A stretch of DNA of 64,000 bases from Mucilaginibacter sp. 14171R-50 (GCF_010093045.1 NZ_CP048115.1:1426001-1490000); one strand, 5' to 3'. Positions 17,593 through 26,548 are shown, numbered from the stretch's first letter. Numbers and translations are program-made. Notes: generated by a model from the letters alone, not told the origin.

Positions 17593-19068
17593 TTACATTT
17601 TCATTTTCATCATTCTTGGATAAAGCCGAAGAAAAACTTCGCCGCCCAAAGGGTTTTTGCCGTAAAGTGAGTTAAGCTTACGATCAGCGGCATAATAAGT
17701 AAGCTGTCCGCCCGCTGCAAGGTTCAAGGGGCCAATCTTAAACATATCATAATTTAGTCCCAGAGTAATCGCGTTAATAGGAAATATTGTCTCATCGCCA
17801 TAGGCAACGGGGTCCAGTACCAATTCTTCGGTCGTCTTCTGTACAAATTCGTACCGGCCGTAGATCGCGAATCGCTTTAGGCGGAGATCGCCCTCCAGCA
17901 AGGCAGAATTATCTCCTTGCTGATCAGGTGTTTTATTCAACCCCCACAGCGCAGTAACGTTAACCGTCTTTTCCTCACCTAAAGGCTTGCTGTAGGTCGC
18001 CGAGGCAGTAGTGCGATAAATGTTTTCCTCCGGGTGAAGGCCTTCCGGACTCTTTATAAAACCATGCGAAACCTGTAAGGCCCAATTCGCCGACGGATTA
18101 TAATTTAAACGACCACTCCATGAATCAAACCGTGGTCTATCGAAATTATACCGGTTCTCATTAGGCTCCCTGCCAGTGAATGAGGAGACCTCGATCTTAA
18201 AATCAGAAAAGCGAAACCCTATGGTAGCCACACCGAAGGTGATATGGGTTGCATCTGACCAATGGTGGCTTATCGGTGCATCGGGATTGGACATCGCTGA
18301 CGGGCGATGCATAAAAGCAACGGGACCCAAGGCCGGCTCGCCGGGATAACCGAAATAAATGCTTAGGTCAGAGTTTTTAGAGAAGGAGTAAGCGTAGCTC
18401 GCTGATAACTCAGAAAACAGGTCGTGAGGATGCTGATGATCGATTAGCGGAAATCCTTTCCAGCTTTCCCCGGATTGAAAAAGCAATGGGTAACCGCCGC
18501 CGCCTTCAGTAAGCCGGTCAAGCGACATCATCAAGTTAAAATGCAGCAATCCGTTTTGACCAAGCTTACGTTGTGCCATTCCCATAAACCAGTTAGGCGC
18601 ATCGAATTTATCATCGCCACGGCTGCCTTTGTTGCCTAAGTCTTGTTTAGTGTAGCGCAAGGAAATATTACCATGCAGCATATAGCTCCATTTACCGTTG
18701 TTCAGCATAATGCCGTACATCGGTGAGGCATCTGGCAGCCAACTTGTCCCCGATCCGTCCCTGGTCATTGGCAGGTTAAGTGATTGCGAATTGGTCATCA
18801 TTTGCATCCCGTCCATTTTCATGCCCGCCATGGACGTGTCGCTCATCTTCATGCCATTCATTTTGTGCGACTTCATGGGCATGCTCATTTTTCTGGGCTT
18901 TTTTGTAGTATCCTGCATTTGCATGCCCCTCATTTCGTCATGTTTCGTTGGCATGTTCTTTTTCATGCCTTTGGGAGTTTTAGTAGTATCACCCATATTC
19001 ATGGTCTGGCAAAGCGTCATTATGGGCAAAACCATAAGCACGATGGTGGTTAACATTAAGTTTTTCAT
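17593..19068 (-). CDS. Met-rich outer-membrane barrel protein
   Basis: This 491-residue protein has a signal peptide ending LCQ. A Met/Lys/His-rich N-terminal stretch follows (about residues 20-95, with repeats such as GMKM and GMQM), typical of Cu(I) ligands. The remainder (about 100-485) has alternating aromatic/Gly strands suggesting a beta barrel, with LIDHQHPHDLF in the middle and YPRMMKMKM at the end. It probably resides in the outer membrane and binds copper through its Met arm. I do not recognise an assigned family. Confidence 0.7.
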   Translation of the reverse strand: MKNLMLTTIVLMVLPIMTLCQTMNMGDTTKTPKGMKKNMPTKHDEMRGMQMQDTTKKPRKMSMPMKSHKMNGMKMSDTSMAGMKMDGMQMMTNSQSLNLPMTRDGSGTSWLPDASPMYGIMLNNGKWSYMLHGNISLRYTKQDLGNKGSRGDDKFDAPNWFMGMAQRKLGQNGLLHFNLMMSLDRLTEGGGGYPLLFQSGESWKGFPLIDHQHPHDLFSELSASYAYSFSKNSDLSIYFGYPGEPALGPVAFMHRPSAMSNPDAPISHHWSDATHITFGVATIGFRFSDFKIEVSSFTGREPNENRYNFDRPRFDSWSGRLNYNPSANWALQVSHGFIKSPEGLHPEENIYRTTASATYSKPLGEEKTVNVTALWGLNKTPDQQGDNSALLEGDLRLKRFAIYGRYEFVQKTTEELVLDPVAYGDETIFPINAITLGLNYDMFKIGPLNLAAGGQLTYYAADRKLNSLYGKNPLGGEVFLRLYPRMMKMKM

Positions 19069-19080
19069 AGGATAGTGTTT

Positions 19081-19644
19081 TTAAATTTTATCAATGGCTT
19101 TGCGCTGGTGCTGTTCAGCAATCTTGAACTGGCTCGGCGTTAAACCGGTTATACTTTTGAACTGGGCAGATAAATGGGCGCTGCTGCTGTAACCCATCTT
19201 CCACGCGATCTCATTCATATTGAACTCTCCGTATTCCAGCAACTCTTTTACCTTCTCAATTTTTTGCTGAATGATGAACTTCTCAATAGTTGTGTCTTCC
19301 GACTCGGAGAACATCCGGCTGAGATAGGTATAATCTTTATGTATTTGGTCTGAAAGGTATGCTGAGAAACTAAGATGAGTATCGGTAAGGTCGCTGTGAT
19401 GCACCTTTTTAATGATCAGGTCTTTGATGCGTTGCACAACCCGATCCTTCTCATTATCAATCAACTCGAAACCAAGTAGTTTTAAGGAAGAAGAAACCGC
19501 GCTTAACTGAACCGCATCAGGCTCCGGTTCTACCACTGCATTGCCGAGTGTAATAGAAATTACCCGAAAGCCAGAGTTTTCCAATTGCTGTTTAACGACC
19601 ATAACACAACGGTCGCAAACCATATTTTTAATATATAATATCAT
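19081..19644 (-). CDS. AraC-type regulator with an HMA-like N-terminal domain
   Basis: This 187-residue protein starts at the ATG at 19644 (MILYIKNMVCDRC); a TTG start at 19656 is possible but less likely. The first 65 residues resemble a heavy-metal-associated ferredoxin fold with the CxxC pair in MVCDRC. The C-terminal 100 residues are an AraC-type helix-turn-helix domain (IAWKMGYSSSAHLSAQFKSI, then GLTPSQFK). It probably senses Cu(I) or a related ion and controls the surrounding copper genes. The direct repeat at 22810-22841 is a possible target. Confidence 0.85.
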   Translation of the reverse strand: MILYIKNMVCDRCVMVVKQQLENSGFRVISITLGNAVVEPEPDAVQLSAVSSSLKLLGFELIDNEKDRVVQRIKDLIIKKVHHSDLTDTHLSFSAYLSDQIHKDYTYLSRMFSESEDTTIEKFIIQQKIEKVKELLEYGEFNMNEIAWKMGYSSSAHLSAQFKSITGLTPSQFKIAEQHQRKAIDKI

Positions 19645-19651
19645 GTTGTAA

Positions 19652-19713
19652 TTCAAGCTTTAAGAAAGTATGGACAATAAATCGTCAGGCCGAGAATAGC
19701 GGCAAAGCTTGAA
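19652..19713 (-). ncRNA. Structured 3'/leader element, copy B
   Basis: On the minus strand the order is arm TTCAAGCTTT starting at the stop of the 153-residue gene, hairpin GCCG-N7-CGGC, the word TTATTGTC, and arm AAAGCTTGAA. The regulator's ATG follows 7 bases later. Compared with copy A the last two pairs change from AA/TT to TT/AA, preserving pairing. It may couple expression of the two genes. Confidence 0.5.
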
Positions 19714-20175
19714 TCAGATCAGGAGAGAATGGTATTTAATAAATAAAGACTGTGATTCGGAGCGCGGTGGCCCTGTCGCGTTCAACCAGGATACTTTTTC
19801 CCGGTATATTCCCACCTGCAAAGCCAGATTGGTCTGATAAGCCACCGGGAATGCAGCCACCTGCATTGCGCTTAATTGTAATTCGGGTGCGGCAGAGCTG
19901 TTTTCTTTAACTACATAATTATCATGCTTGTTACAACAACTACAATCCTTGCCTTCACCGCAAGACTTCTTATGATCCTTCCCTTTTTCATGGGCTTGAT
20001 GCTTCCCCGCCGCCGGCAAAGTTTCGTGGTCATGATCGTCATCCTGATGTGCTATAACTTCGGTTGTCGTTTTTCCAAACAAGTATTCAGCACTGCAATG
20101 TACCAGGCATACGAACATACCTGTTGTTAACAACAGGTAAAACGCAGCCAGACCAAAAGCACCGAATTTCCTCAT
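19714..20175 (-). CDS. Small exported HCxxE...CxCC...PP protein (paralogue 2)
   Basis: This 153-residue protein has a hydrophobic N-terminus, then CLVHCSAEYLF, a His/Asp/Lys linker (HQDDDHDHE, HQAHEKGKDH), CSCCNKHDNYVVKE and WLNATGPP. It is a paralogue of 16141-16560. It sits between CopZ/CopA and the AraC-type regulator, and a structured element separates it from the regulator start. A metal-binding periplasmic role is inferred from ligands and context only. Confidence 0.73.
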   Translation of the reverse strand: MRKFGAFGLAAFYLLLTTGMFVCLVHCSAEYLFGKTTTEVIAHQDDDHDHETLPAAGKHQAHEKGKDHKKSCGEGKDCSCCNKHDNYVVKENSSAAPELQLSAMQVAAFPVAYQTNLALQVGIYREKVSWLNATGPPRSESQSLFIKYHSLLI

Positions 20176-20286
20176 CTATTATTAAGACACAAAAATGTTA
20201 CAATTGTTTAAAATTAGTATATTTTCATGAAAACAAGCAAACCCGCACTTTAGGAGCAGGCAGGCTTATCATTAAGAATGTCTCGC

Positions 20287-20499
20287 TCAGATAGATTCGG
20301 CATGGTAACCTTTAGTTTTTAAAGCAGCGATCACCTCAGCAGCGCTAAGTCCGGGCACCGTAGTTACCGTCAGTATTTTATCAGGGTTATTGGTATCGAC
20401 ATCCCACTTTTCCACGCCTTTCAAGGCATCTAATACTGGGGTTACAGTTGCAATACAGCCACCGCATTTGATATTGGTTTTGAATTTTAAAGTTTCCAT
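20287..20499 (-). CDS. HMA-domain copper chaperone (CopZ-like)
   Basis: This 70-residue protein is a single heavy-metal-associated domain, FKTNIKCGGCIATVTPVL. The CxxC pair (CGGC, residues 12-15) would bind Cu(I), and the protein is predicted cytosolic. It would deliver copper to CopA, whose gene lies 24 bases upstream on the same strand. Bacteroidota versions with KCGGC are common next to CopA. Length and position fit a chaperone. Confidence 0.9.
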   Translation of the reverse strand: METLKFKTNIKCGGCIATVTPVLDALKGVEKWDVDTNNPDKILTVTTVPGLSAAEVIAALKTKGYHAESI

Positions 20500-20523
20500 T
20501 GTTTATGATATTGAATTAAAAAA

Positions 20524-22758
20524 TTAAAGATTAAGTTTTGAAAATTTCAGTCTCAGGCTGTTGCTGACCACCGATACAGAGCTTAAAGCCATAGCCGCGC
20601 CTGCAATCATTGGGTTCAGTAAAAAGCCGTTGATAGGGTATAATATTCCGGCTGCAATGGGAATGCCGATCAGGTTATAAATAAATGCCCAGAACAGGTT
20701 TTGACGTATTGTGCGAACCGTGAGCTTGGAAAGCCTTAAGGCTTTGGGCACCTGCCGGAGATCAGAAGAGACCAAGGTGATTTTGGCTACATCCATCGCA
20801 ATATCGGAGCCTTTCCCCATTGCTATGCTCACATCGGCTTGTGCTAATGCCTGGCTGTCATTAATCCCGTCGCCGATCATGGCCACAATTTTGCCGCTTG
20901 CCTGTAAAGACCTGATGAAATCAGATTTACCGGATGGCAGCGTATCTGCCTCGAAATGATCGATACGTGCCTGCTTTGCAACCGCTGTTGCGGTTTCCGC
21001 GTTATCACCGGTCAGCATATAGACTTCGATACCTTGTTTTTTTAATGCTTTAACAGCGTCGGCTGAGCCCGCTTTGATCTGGTCCGTGATGGCAGCTACA
21101 GCCAGTACCTGCTTGTCATCCGCAAAATAAATAACCGTTTTTGCCTGGCCTGAATAAGAAGCTATTGGCTCTTTCAGATCATCAGGGACAGCGATGCTTT
21201 TTTCATCGATCAGTTTATGGCTTCCGGCTAAATACCCCGTTCCATTAAACACTGCTTCCACGCCTCTGCCTGTTAAGCTGCTAAAGGATGAAACTTTTGC
21301 CGATTTTACATCAAAAGATCTTAAGTAAGCCACTATCGCGTCAGCCAACGGATGTTCAGACCGTTGTTCCATCGCTAAAAAGATGCCTTGCAGTTTATCC
21401 TGATCGTCTTTGGCGCCGCCTGCCCATATTAGCTCAGTAACGACCGGTTTTCCTTCGGTTATTGTTCCTGTCTTATCTAATACCACCGCGTTTACCCGGT
21501 GGCCCAATTCCAATGCCTCTGCATCTTTAATGAGAATACCGTTTTCTGCACCCCGGCCTATCCCAACCATTATGGCCGTCGGTGTAGCCAGACCTAAAGC
21601 ACAGGGGCATGCAATTACCAATACCGTTACCATCGCCAATAAGCCCTGTGTAAAAGCATGCTGTTCGCCGAACAGCAGCCAGGCCCCCAAGCTTAACAAG
21701 GCGATCAATATCACGACCGGCACAAAGATGCCTGCGATCTTGTCCACCAGTTTTTGTACCGGCGCTTTGGAGCCTTGCGCATCCTGTACCAGCTGGATGA
21801 TTTGCGCAAGCAAGGTACTTCCTCCCACTTTTTCGGCAGTAAAGCGAAAACTCCCTTTTTGGTTTAAGGTTCCTGTAAAAACTTTTGCGCCCTGTTTTTT
21901 CTCAACCGCTACGGGCTCCCCGGTAATCATGCTTTCGTCCACATAGGAATGGCCGTCATAGACCTCGCCATCCACCGGGATCTTTTCTCCGGGACGTACC
22001 AGCAATTGGTCACCGACCTTTACGTCGGCTATTGGCGTTTCTATTTCCCCTTGCAGCGTGATCAGCATGACCATTTTGGGTTGCAGGCCGATCAGTTTTT
22101 TGATAGCGGAAGAAGTGTTTGATTTCGCCCGTTCTTCCAGCAGTTTACCCAACAGGATAAAAACCACGATCACGGAAGCTGCTTCAAAATAGACATGCGG
22201 CTGCAGTCCCTGTCTCAGCCAGAATTGAGGATAAAAGGTATTAAAGGCGCTAAACAAAAAGGCGATGCCGGTACTTAGTGCAACCAGGGTGTCCATATTG
22301 GCCTTACCGTGCCTGGCTTGTTTAAAAGCGCCCGAAAAAAAGCCTTTCCCGGTTATAAATAATACCGGTGCAGTCAGCGCCAGCATGATATAGTTCCTGT
22401 ACGGCATTTCGTTAAAAACCATCCCGATCAGCACGACAGGAATAGTTAATAGGGTTGCCCAGGTCATATTCCTTTTTAATTCTTTATAATGATCTTGCTG
22501 AACTTCCTCTTGTTTTTCTTTTGCGTTTGCGGTATCGACGATCAGGTCATAACCAATGGACTGAACTGCTTTTTGCAGGGTGGCAGGTTCCGTTATGCCG
22601 GGGTGAAAGGCTACTTTCACCGATTGGCTGGCATAGTTCACCTCGGCTTTATCCACACCGTTTTGTGCCCCAAGTATGGATTCTACGCTTATTGCGCAGG
22701 AGGCACAACTCATCCCGGTTACCGGTAGGGTGAGTGTTTGTAATTCTTGTACTGCCAT
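20524..22758 (-). CDS. copA: Copper-exporting P1B-1 ATPase (CopA)
   Basis: This 744-residue enzyme pumps Cu(I) from cytosol to periplasm. It has one N-terminal HMA domain ([13 protein letters not shown], about residues 13-25), eight membrane segments and [12 protein letters not shown] at the transport site. The catalytic core has DKTGTIT, TGEP in the actuator domain, HP in SEHPLADAI, and [14 protein letters not shown]. CopZ follows, and a divergent Cys-rich gene lies 167 bases away. The CPC plus MxxSS-type C-terminal motif ([14 protein letters not shown]) is as expected for CopA. Regulation may involve the direct repeat at 22810. Confidence 0.95.
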   Translation of the reverse strand: MAVQELQTLTLPVTGMSCASCAISVESILGAQNGVDKAEVNYASQSVKVAFHPGITEPATLQKAVQSIGYDLIVDTANAKEKQEEVQQDHYKELKRNMTWATLLTIPVVLIGMVFNEMPYRNYIMLALTAPVLFITGKGFFSGAFKQARHGKANMDTLVALSTGIAFLFSAFNTFYPQFWLRQGLQPHVYFEAASVIVVFILLGKLLEERAKSNTSSAIKKLIGLQPKMVMLITLQGEIETPIADVKVGDQLLVRPGEKIPVDGEVYDGHSYVDESMITGEPVAVEKKQGAKVFTGTLNQKGSFRFTAEKVGGSTLLAQIIQLVQDAQGSKAPVQKLVDKIAGIFVPVVILIALLSLGAWLLFGEQHAFTQGLLAMVTVLVIACPCALGLATPTAIMVGIGRGAENGILIKDAEALELGHRVNAVVLDKTGTITEGKPVVTELIWAGGAKDDQDKLQGIFLAMEQRSEHPLADAIVAYLRSFDVKSAKVSSFSSLTGRGVEAVFNGTGYLAGSHKLIDEKSIAVPDDLKEPIASYSGQAKTVIYFADDKQVLAVAAITDQIKAGSADAVKALKKQGIEVYMLTGDNAETATAVAKQARIDHFEADTLPSGKSDFIRSLQASGKIVAMIGDGINDSQALAQADVSIAMGKGSDIAMDVAKITLVSSDLRQVPKALRLSKLTVRTIRQNLFWAFIYNLIGIPIAAGILYPINGFLLNPMIAGAAMALSSVSVVSNSLRLKFSKLNL

Positions 22759-22809
22759 GCTGTTTTCTTAATTAACAATACAAATTTACCTACCGGGTGA
22801 GCCCTGGGC

Positions 22810-22841
22810 TTTACAGGATTCCGTTAATTTTTTACAGGATT
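22810..22841. promoter_or_regulatory. Direct repeat TTTACAGGATT x2, 21-base period
   Basis: Two identical 11-base words start at 22810 and 22831, two helical turns apart, in the gap between divergent CopA and Cys-rich genes. AraC-type proteins often bind such direct repeats, and one with an HMA domain is encoded nearby. Assignment as operator is inferred. Confidence 0.45.
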
Positions 22842-22925
22842 TTGATATGAGGGGAATAAACTAAGCGTGAATATAAATACTTCAATATCAAACTATTTAC
22901 TATAGATAAACGTTATATTTAAGTT

Positions 22926-23240
22926 ATGAAAGCTACGGCTGTTTTCCTGGCGGCAGGGATGTTGTTCCTTTCCTCTTTTTCCGGGCTCTACCGGCCCATG
23001 AGGGGAAATTGCTGTACCGGAATGACGCATCAGGGTGCCTGCGGACATGGCACAAAAGATTGCTGCAATAAGGGAATATGCGGGATGATGCTATCCTGCA
23101 GCAAATGCGGCTTTCTGATCGTTGAACCGGTTCCTGTTTTGCCCAAAATCAGCTATATCAAACAAATACCGGTTACTCCATACATGATGGGCAATTCGCT
23201 GTATTATTCCGATTCCGGCTGGCATCCCCCGCAAGTTTAA
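22926..23240 (+). CDS. Exported Cys-rich protein with W-x-PP tail (copy 2)
   Basis: This 104-residue protein has a signal peptide ending about residue 21. It then has NCCTGM, GTKDCCNKGICGMMLSCSKCGF, a Cys-free segment and GWHPPQV at the C-terminus. It is a divergent paralogue of the 111-residue protein at 6430-6765, with the same Cys core and ending. It is divergent from CopA and followed after 68 bases by a ten-Cys peptide, repeating the arrangement at 6166-6765. It probably binds Cu(I) in the periplasm. Confidence 0.74.
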   Translation: MKATAVFLAAGMLFLSSFSGLYRPMRGNCCTGMTHQGACGHGTKDCCNKGICGMMLSCSKCGFLIVEPVPVLPKISYIKQIPVTPYMMGNSLYYSDSGWHPPQV

Positions 23241-23308
23241 TAATTGATCCGTATCTGTTGGTCAATTCATTGATCCTATTATTAATCAATTATTAAAGCT
23301 TAGAAATC

Positions 23309-23506
23309 ATGAGACGTTATATTTTCATCACTATAGTGATGTTATTTTCCATTACCTCTTTTACTTACAAACCTGCGAATACCCCATGCTGCAACAGCAA
23401 AATGAACCATTGTTCTAAATGTGCAAAAGGTTGCAGTAAACCTTGCATGGATTATTGCAGTAAAACCTGTAAAGAATCAGGCGGATGTACACGTACGTGT
23501 AAATAA
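23309..23506 (+). CDS. Exported metallothionein-like peptide (copy 2)
   Basis: This 65-residue protein has a signal peptide (about residues 1-22). The mature part has ten cysteines in the spacing CC-x6-C-x2-C-x3-C-x3-C-x3-C-x3-C-x5-C-x3-C, the same as the gene at 6166-6357 except for one extra residue after the CC. Conservation of spacing with diverged sequence indicates selection on metal coordination. It ends shortly before a strong terminator. Confidence 0.76.
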   Translation: MRRYIFITIVMLFSITSFTYKPANTPCCNSKMNHCSKCAKGCSKPCMDYCSKTCKESGGCTRTCK

Positions 23507-23522
23507 AGAATGAGTGTCATTA

Positions 23523-23548
23523 ATAAAGCCGGTTAACCCCGGCTTTAT
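23523..23548. terminator. Bidirectional terminator
   Basis: Arms ATAAAGCCGG and CCGGCTTTAT enclose a six-base loop. It ends the plus-strand Cys-rich pair and, on the other strand, the decayed sigma/membrane-protein unit. A TATTTT tail follows on the plus strand. Confidence 0.75.
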
Positions 23549-23551
23549 ATT

Positions 23552-23711
23552 TTAGAAACTTTTATAAATAGAAATTACCATTCCAATAACGGCTAAAATA
23601 ATGACGACGTATGCGATGACCAGCCCAATTATCCTTACTACTTTCATCCCCCCGGGGGCTGTAGTTTTTAGGCGGCCTGCCTTTTAGGAGGTTTGATTTT
23701 TGTCTTACCAT
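23552..23711 (-). pseudogene. Frameshifted copy of the small membrane protein
   Basis: The first 19 residues (MVRQKSNLLKGRPPKNYSP) align to the 55-residue protein at 26377-26544 (shared KGRPPK-x-Y). The remaining part, MKVVRIIGLVIAYVVIILAV and SIYKSF, is in a different frame. A G6 run (minus strand, opposite the C6 run at 23648-23653) lies at the junction, and one G fewer would restore a 52-residue membrane protein. It begins one base after the decayed sigma gene stop. It may be a true frameshift, a sequencing error or a variable tract. Confidence 0.65.
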
Positions 23712-23712
23712 T

Positions 23713-24235
23713 TTAAGGCTGCCTGTAGCTGTTTGAAAATCTTTCAAGTGCCTCATCGAAATCCTTTCTCACTTCGGGGATTGACATACGTGTTATCAAT
23801 ACAATATCTGAATAGCTGAATTGATCCTGTTGCTTCAGGATAAAAATGATCTTTTGGCTTCCGGTTAGTTTTGATAAAGCCGACTACATCGCCAGCTGTT
23901 CGCTTTCGCCTGTAAACCGCCCCGCGCTGCTCAGGAGAAACATTAACCTTTCTTTGAGGCTTTTCGCTCAGGTTCTTAAGACCCAGATTGGCAGCGATCC
24001 GGTATAATAAAAGAGGCGAGGCTTCAGTTTTCTGTAACAGGGAAATGCTCCGCCAAAATTCGATGAATATTTCTTGTATTTGTTCATCAGCTTCTTCATG
24101 GCTAAACCCGATCCGCCGCAGAAAATAATAGATTCGCTGTTGGTACTTGAGTAATATTAGCCTGAATCCTTCCTTTCTTGTCGCCACATTCTGTAACAGA
24201 ACAGCCAACGCACCATGATCTGTTTCGACTAACAT
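23713..24235 (-). pseudogene. Decayed RNA polymerase sigma factor (ECF-like)
   Basis: The first part (about 95 residues) resembles sigma region 2: YFLRRIGFSHEEADEQIQEI and FIEFWRSIS. After about LSEKPQ the frame fails. The continuation in another frame contains an in-frame TAG and then a region 4-like helix-turn-helix (ALSKLTGSQKIIFIL, YSDIVLITRMSIPEVRKDF). So at least one frameshift and one nonsense change separate the two halves. It lies 24 bases after the P1B-2 ATPase stop. An open frame continues to 23753 but its C-terminal part is not sigma-like. Confidence 0.65.
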
Positions 24236-24259
24236 AGTTTTATCTATTTAAGTGAATAC

Positions 24260-26242
24260 CTAATCCAATTTCATCTTCTGTATCCTGACCGCGTTCAGGA
24301 TCGCCAATAGCGCAACTCCGACATCGGCTATGACCGCCTCCCATAAGTTTGCCACACCGCCCGCGCCAAGTAGCAAAACGATGATCTTGACCACCATCGC
24401 GATAGTAATATTCTGCCAGACGATCCGTTTGGTAATCCTGCCGATTTGAATAGCGGCAGTTATTTTAGAGGGTTGATCGTTTTGAATGACGATATCTGCG
24501 GTTTCAATGGTGGCATCACTGCCTAAGCCCCCCATGGCGATCCCGGCATCAGCCAGGGCCACCACCGGCGCATCATTCACACCGTCGCCTACAAATGCAA
24601 TGCGGCTACCGGCATTTTTAAACTCCTGTACCTTTTGTACTTTTCCGTCGGGCAGCAGATCGCCAAAGGCATTATCTATACCTAATAGTTTAGCCACTTT
24701 ATCTACTACCGCTTGTTTGTCACCTGATAGCATGACCGTTTGTATCTTCAGATTGTGCATCCGGTCAATGGCCAGTTTAGCATCTTCTTTAATTTCGTCA
24801 GCTATCGTCAGGTATCCGGCATATTGATTATTAACCGCGACCACAACCACCGTATCAACTAACTGATCTACTTCCGGCGGATAGGCGATCTTGAATTTTT
24901 TAAGCAGTTTCGTATTCCCCGCTAAAACTGTTTTACCGTCAACGTTCCCTTTTAAACCATGTCCTGATATTTCTTCCACATCTTTCGCCTTTAGTTTACC
25001 TATAGACTCTCCTGCGTAAGCAACAACCGCTTTGGCAATAGGGTGGGTTGAATTACTTTCGATGGCGGCAGCTATTTTGACCAATTCGTTTTGTTCAATG
25101 CCATCAGTTACTACTTCCTGAACATTGAAAACGCCTTTGGTCAGGGTGCCCGTTTTATCCATGATAATCGTATTTATGGTCGTCATTACGTCTAAAAAAT
25201 TGGAACCCTTAAACAGGATACCGTTTCGGGAAGCCAGCCCGATGCCACCAAAATAACCCAACGGGATAGATACTACTAAAGCGCACGGGCAACTGATCAC
25301 CAGAAAAACTAATGCCCGGTAAAACCACTGGTGAAAATTGTACGGATCGGTAAAGAAATAAGGCGCAAAACAAACGAGCAAGGCAAGTGCAAAAACAATC
25401 GGTGTATAAATTTTGGCGAACCGGCTGATAAAAAGCTGTGTTTGAGACTTCCGGGCCGTTGCATCCTGTACCATTTCCAGTATTTTGCTCAGCTTGCTAT
25501 CTTTAAACAATGATTTGACCTGAACTTCCGATACTTTATCCAAATTGATCATCCCGGCCAGTACTACTTCACCCTTTCTTTTGGTATCCGGTTTGCTTTC
25601 CCCGGTCAATGCGGCGGTATTGAATGTACCGGCATCTGAATACAATTCACCATCCAGCGCGACTTTTTCACCTGCCTTCACCTGGATGATCTCATCAATT
25701 TTGATCGCTTTCGGGTCAGTGACCAATGTTTTGCCATCCCGGATAACTGTAACTTTGTCCGGCCGGATGTCCAGCAAGGCTTTGATGCTTCTCTTAGCTT
25801 TGTTTACTGCCGAATCCTGGAACCATTCACCAATGGAATAAAATACCATCACGGCTACTCCCTCGCTGTAGGAGCCAATACTAAAAGCGCCCAGTGTGGC
25901 AACGCTCATCAAAAAGAACTCATTAAAAAAATCAAAATGTCTGGCTTTGCGCCAGGCCATACCTAATACATTATAACCGGCCAGCAGGAATGCTATTGAG
26001 AATATAATCAGGTTGATCGGGAATGCTGGCTGGTACTTAAAACCAAATTCCAGGGTCAGCATGACCAGCAATATAGCCAGCGCGGTAAGCAGCAGCCAAT
26101 GGCTTTGGCGGCTTTCTTCTTTGGCAGGCTCGCTCAGTTCGAGTGTTTCCTCGCCTTCTTCCTCGCCTGTTTTAAGTTCACGGTCGGCCTCTTTGATCAT
26201 ATTGATACGAGCCTGCTCTTTATATTTAATGTCTTTTTTCAT
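24260..26242 (-). CDS. Zn/Cd/Pb-type P1B-2 ATPase (ZntA/CadA-like)
   Basis: This 660-residue enzyme exports divalent metals. It lacks an HMA domain and has an acidic N-terminus (GEEEGEETLELSEPAKEE). The transport motif is CPCALVVSIP, as in P1B-2 pumps. The core has DKTGTLT, TGES, an HP motif (THPIAKAV) and GDGVNDAPVVALAD. The C-terminal IADVGVALLAILNAVRI supplies the conserved Asp of Zn/Cd pumps. It follows the CzcCBA locus, so the cell would combine cytosolic export with efflux across the outer membrane. Confidence 0.92.
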   Translation of the reverse strand: MKKDIKYKEQARINMIKEADRELKTGEEEGEETLELSEPAKEESRQSHWLLLTALAILLVMLTLEFGFKYQPAFPINLIIFSIAFLLAGYNVLGMAWRKARHFDFFNEFFLMSVATLGAFSIGSYSEGVAVMVFYSIGEWFQDSAVNKAKRSIKALLDIRPDKVTVIRDGKTLVTDPKAIKIDEIIQVKAGEKVALDGELYSDAGTFNTAALTGESKPDTKRKGEVVLAGMINLDKVSEVQVKSLFKDSKLSKILEMVQDATARKSQTQLFISRFAKIYTPIVFALALLVCFAPYFFTDPYNFHQWFYRALVFLVISCPCALVVSIPLGYFGGIGLASRNGILFKGSNFLDVMTTINTIIMDKTGTLTKGVFNVQEVVTDGIEQNELVKIAAAIESNSTHPIAKAVVAYAGESIGKLKAKDVEEISGHGLKGNVDGKTVLAGNTKLLKKFKIAYPPEVDQLVDTVVVVAVNNQYAGYLTIADEIKEDAKLAIDRMHNLKIQTVMLSGDKQAVVDKVAKLLGIDNAFGDLLPDGKVQKVQEFKNAGSRIAFVGDGVNDAPVVALADAGIAMGGLGSDATIETADIVIQNDQPSKITAAIQIGRITKRIVWQNITIAMVVKIIVLLLGAGGVANLWEAVIADVGVALLAILNAVRIQKMKLD

Positions 26243-26376
26243 TCCTGTATGTTAATTGTTATCCTTCTCACTCCAACAGCCGGATGTCTTTCATCAAAAC
26301 TACCTTCAACCCCGTAACCCATGCATCGCAGTCCGTTTTAGGAATATGAAGGGTTTTTAGTTCACGCTCTGTCGAA

Positions 26377-26544
26377 TCACTTTTTATAACTTTTGTAAAT
26401 AGAGATCGCCATACCGATAATGGCTAAGATAATGACGATATAAGCAACGATAAGGCCAATAATCCTAACGGTTTTCATCCATTGGGGTCGGGCATAGCTT
26501 TTGGGCGGCCGGCCTTTTGGTGTATTCTTTTTACCTTTTGCCAT
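26377..26544 (-). CDS. Small one-helix membrane protein, 55 residues
   Basis: This protein is too short for many ORF filters. It is a basic N-terminus (MAKGKKNTPKGRPPKSY) and one membrane helix (about residues 25-48, IIGLIVAYIVIILAIIGMAI), with a basic end YKSYKK. It starts 4 bases after the adaptor gene stop. A frameshifted paralogue is at 23552-23711, in the same relation to the second sigma-like gene. I do not recognise the family; a partner of the RND pump or P-ATPase is plausible. Confidence 0.7.
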   Translation of the reverse strand: MAKGKKNTPKGRPPKSYARPQWMKTVRIIGLIVAYIVIILAIIGMAISIYKSYKK

Positions 26545-26548
26545 TTAC

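Noticed and set aside
26245-26376. Short open frame between the P1B-2 ATPase and the small membrane protein
   Set aside because: It reads for about 50 codons but has no plausible start codon and no recognised similarity.
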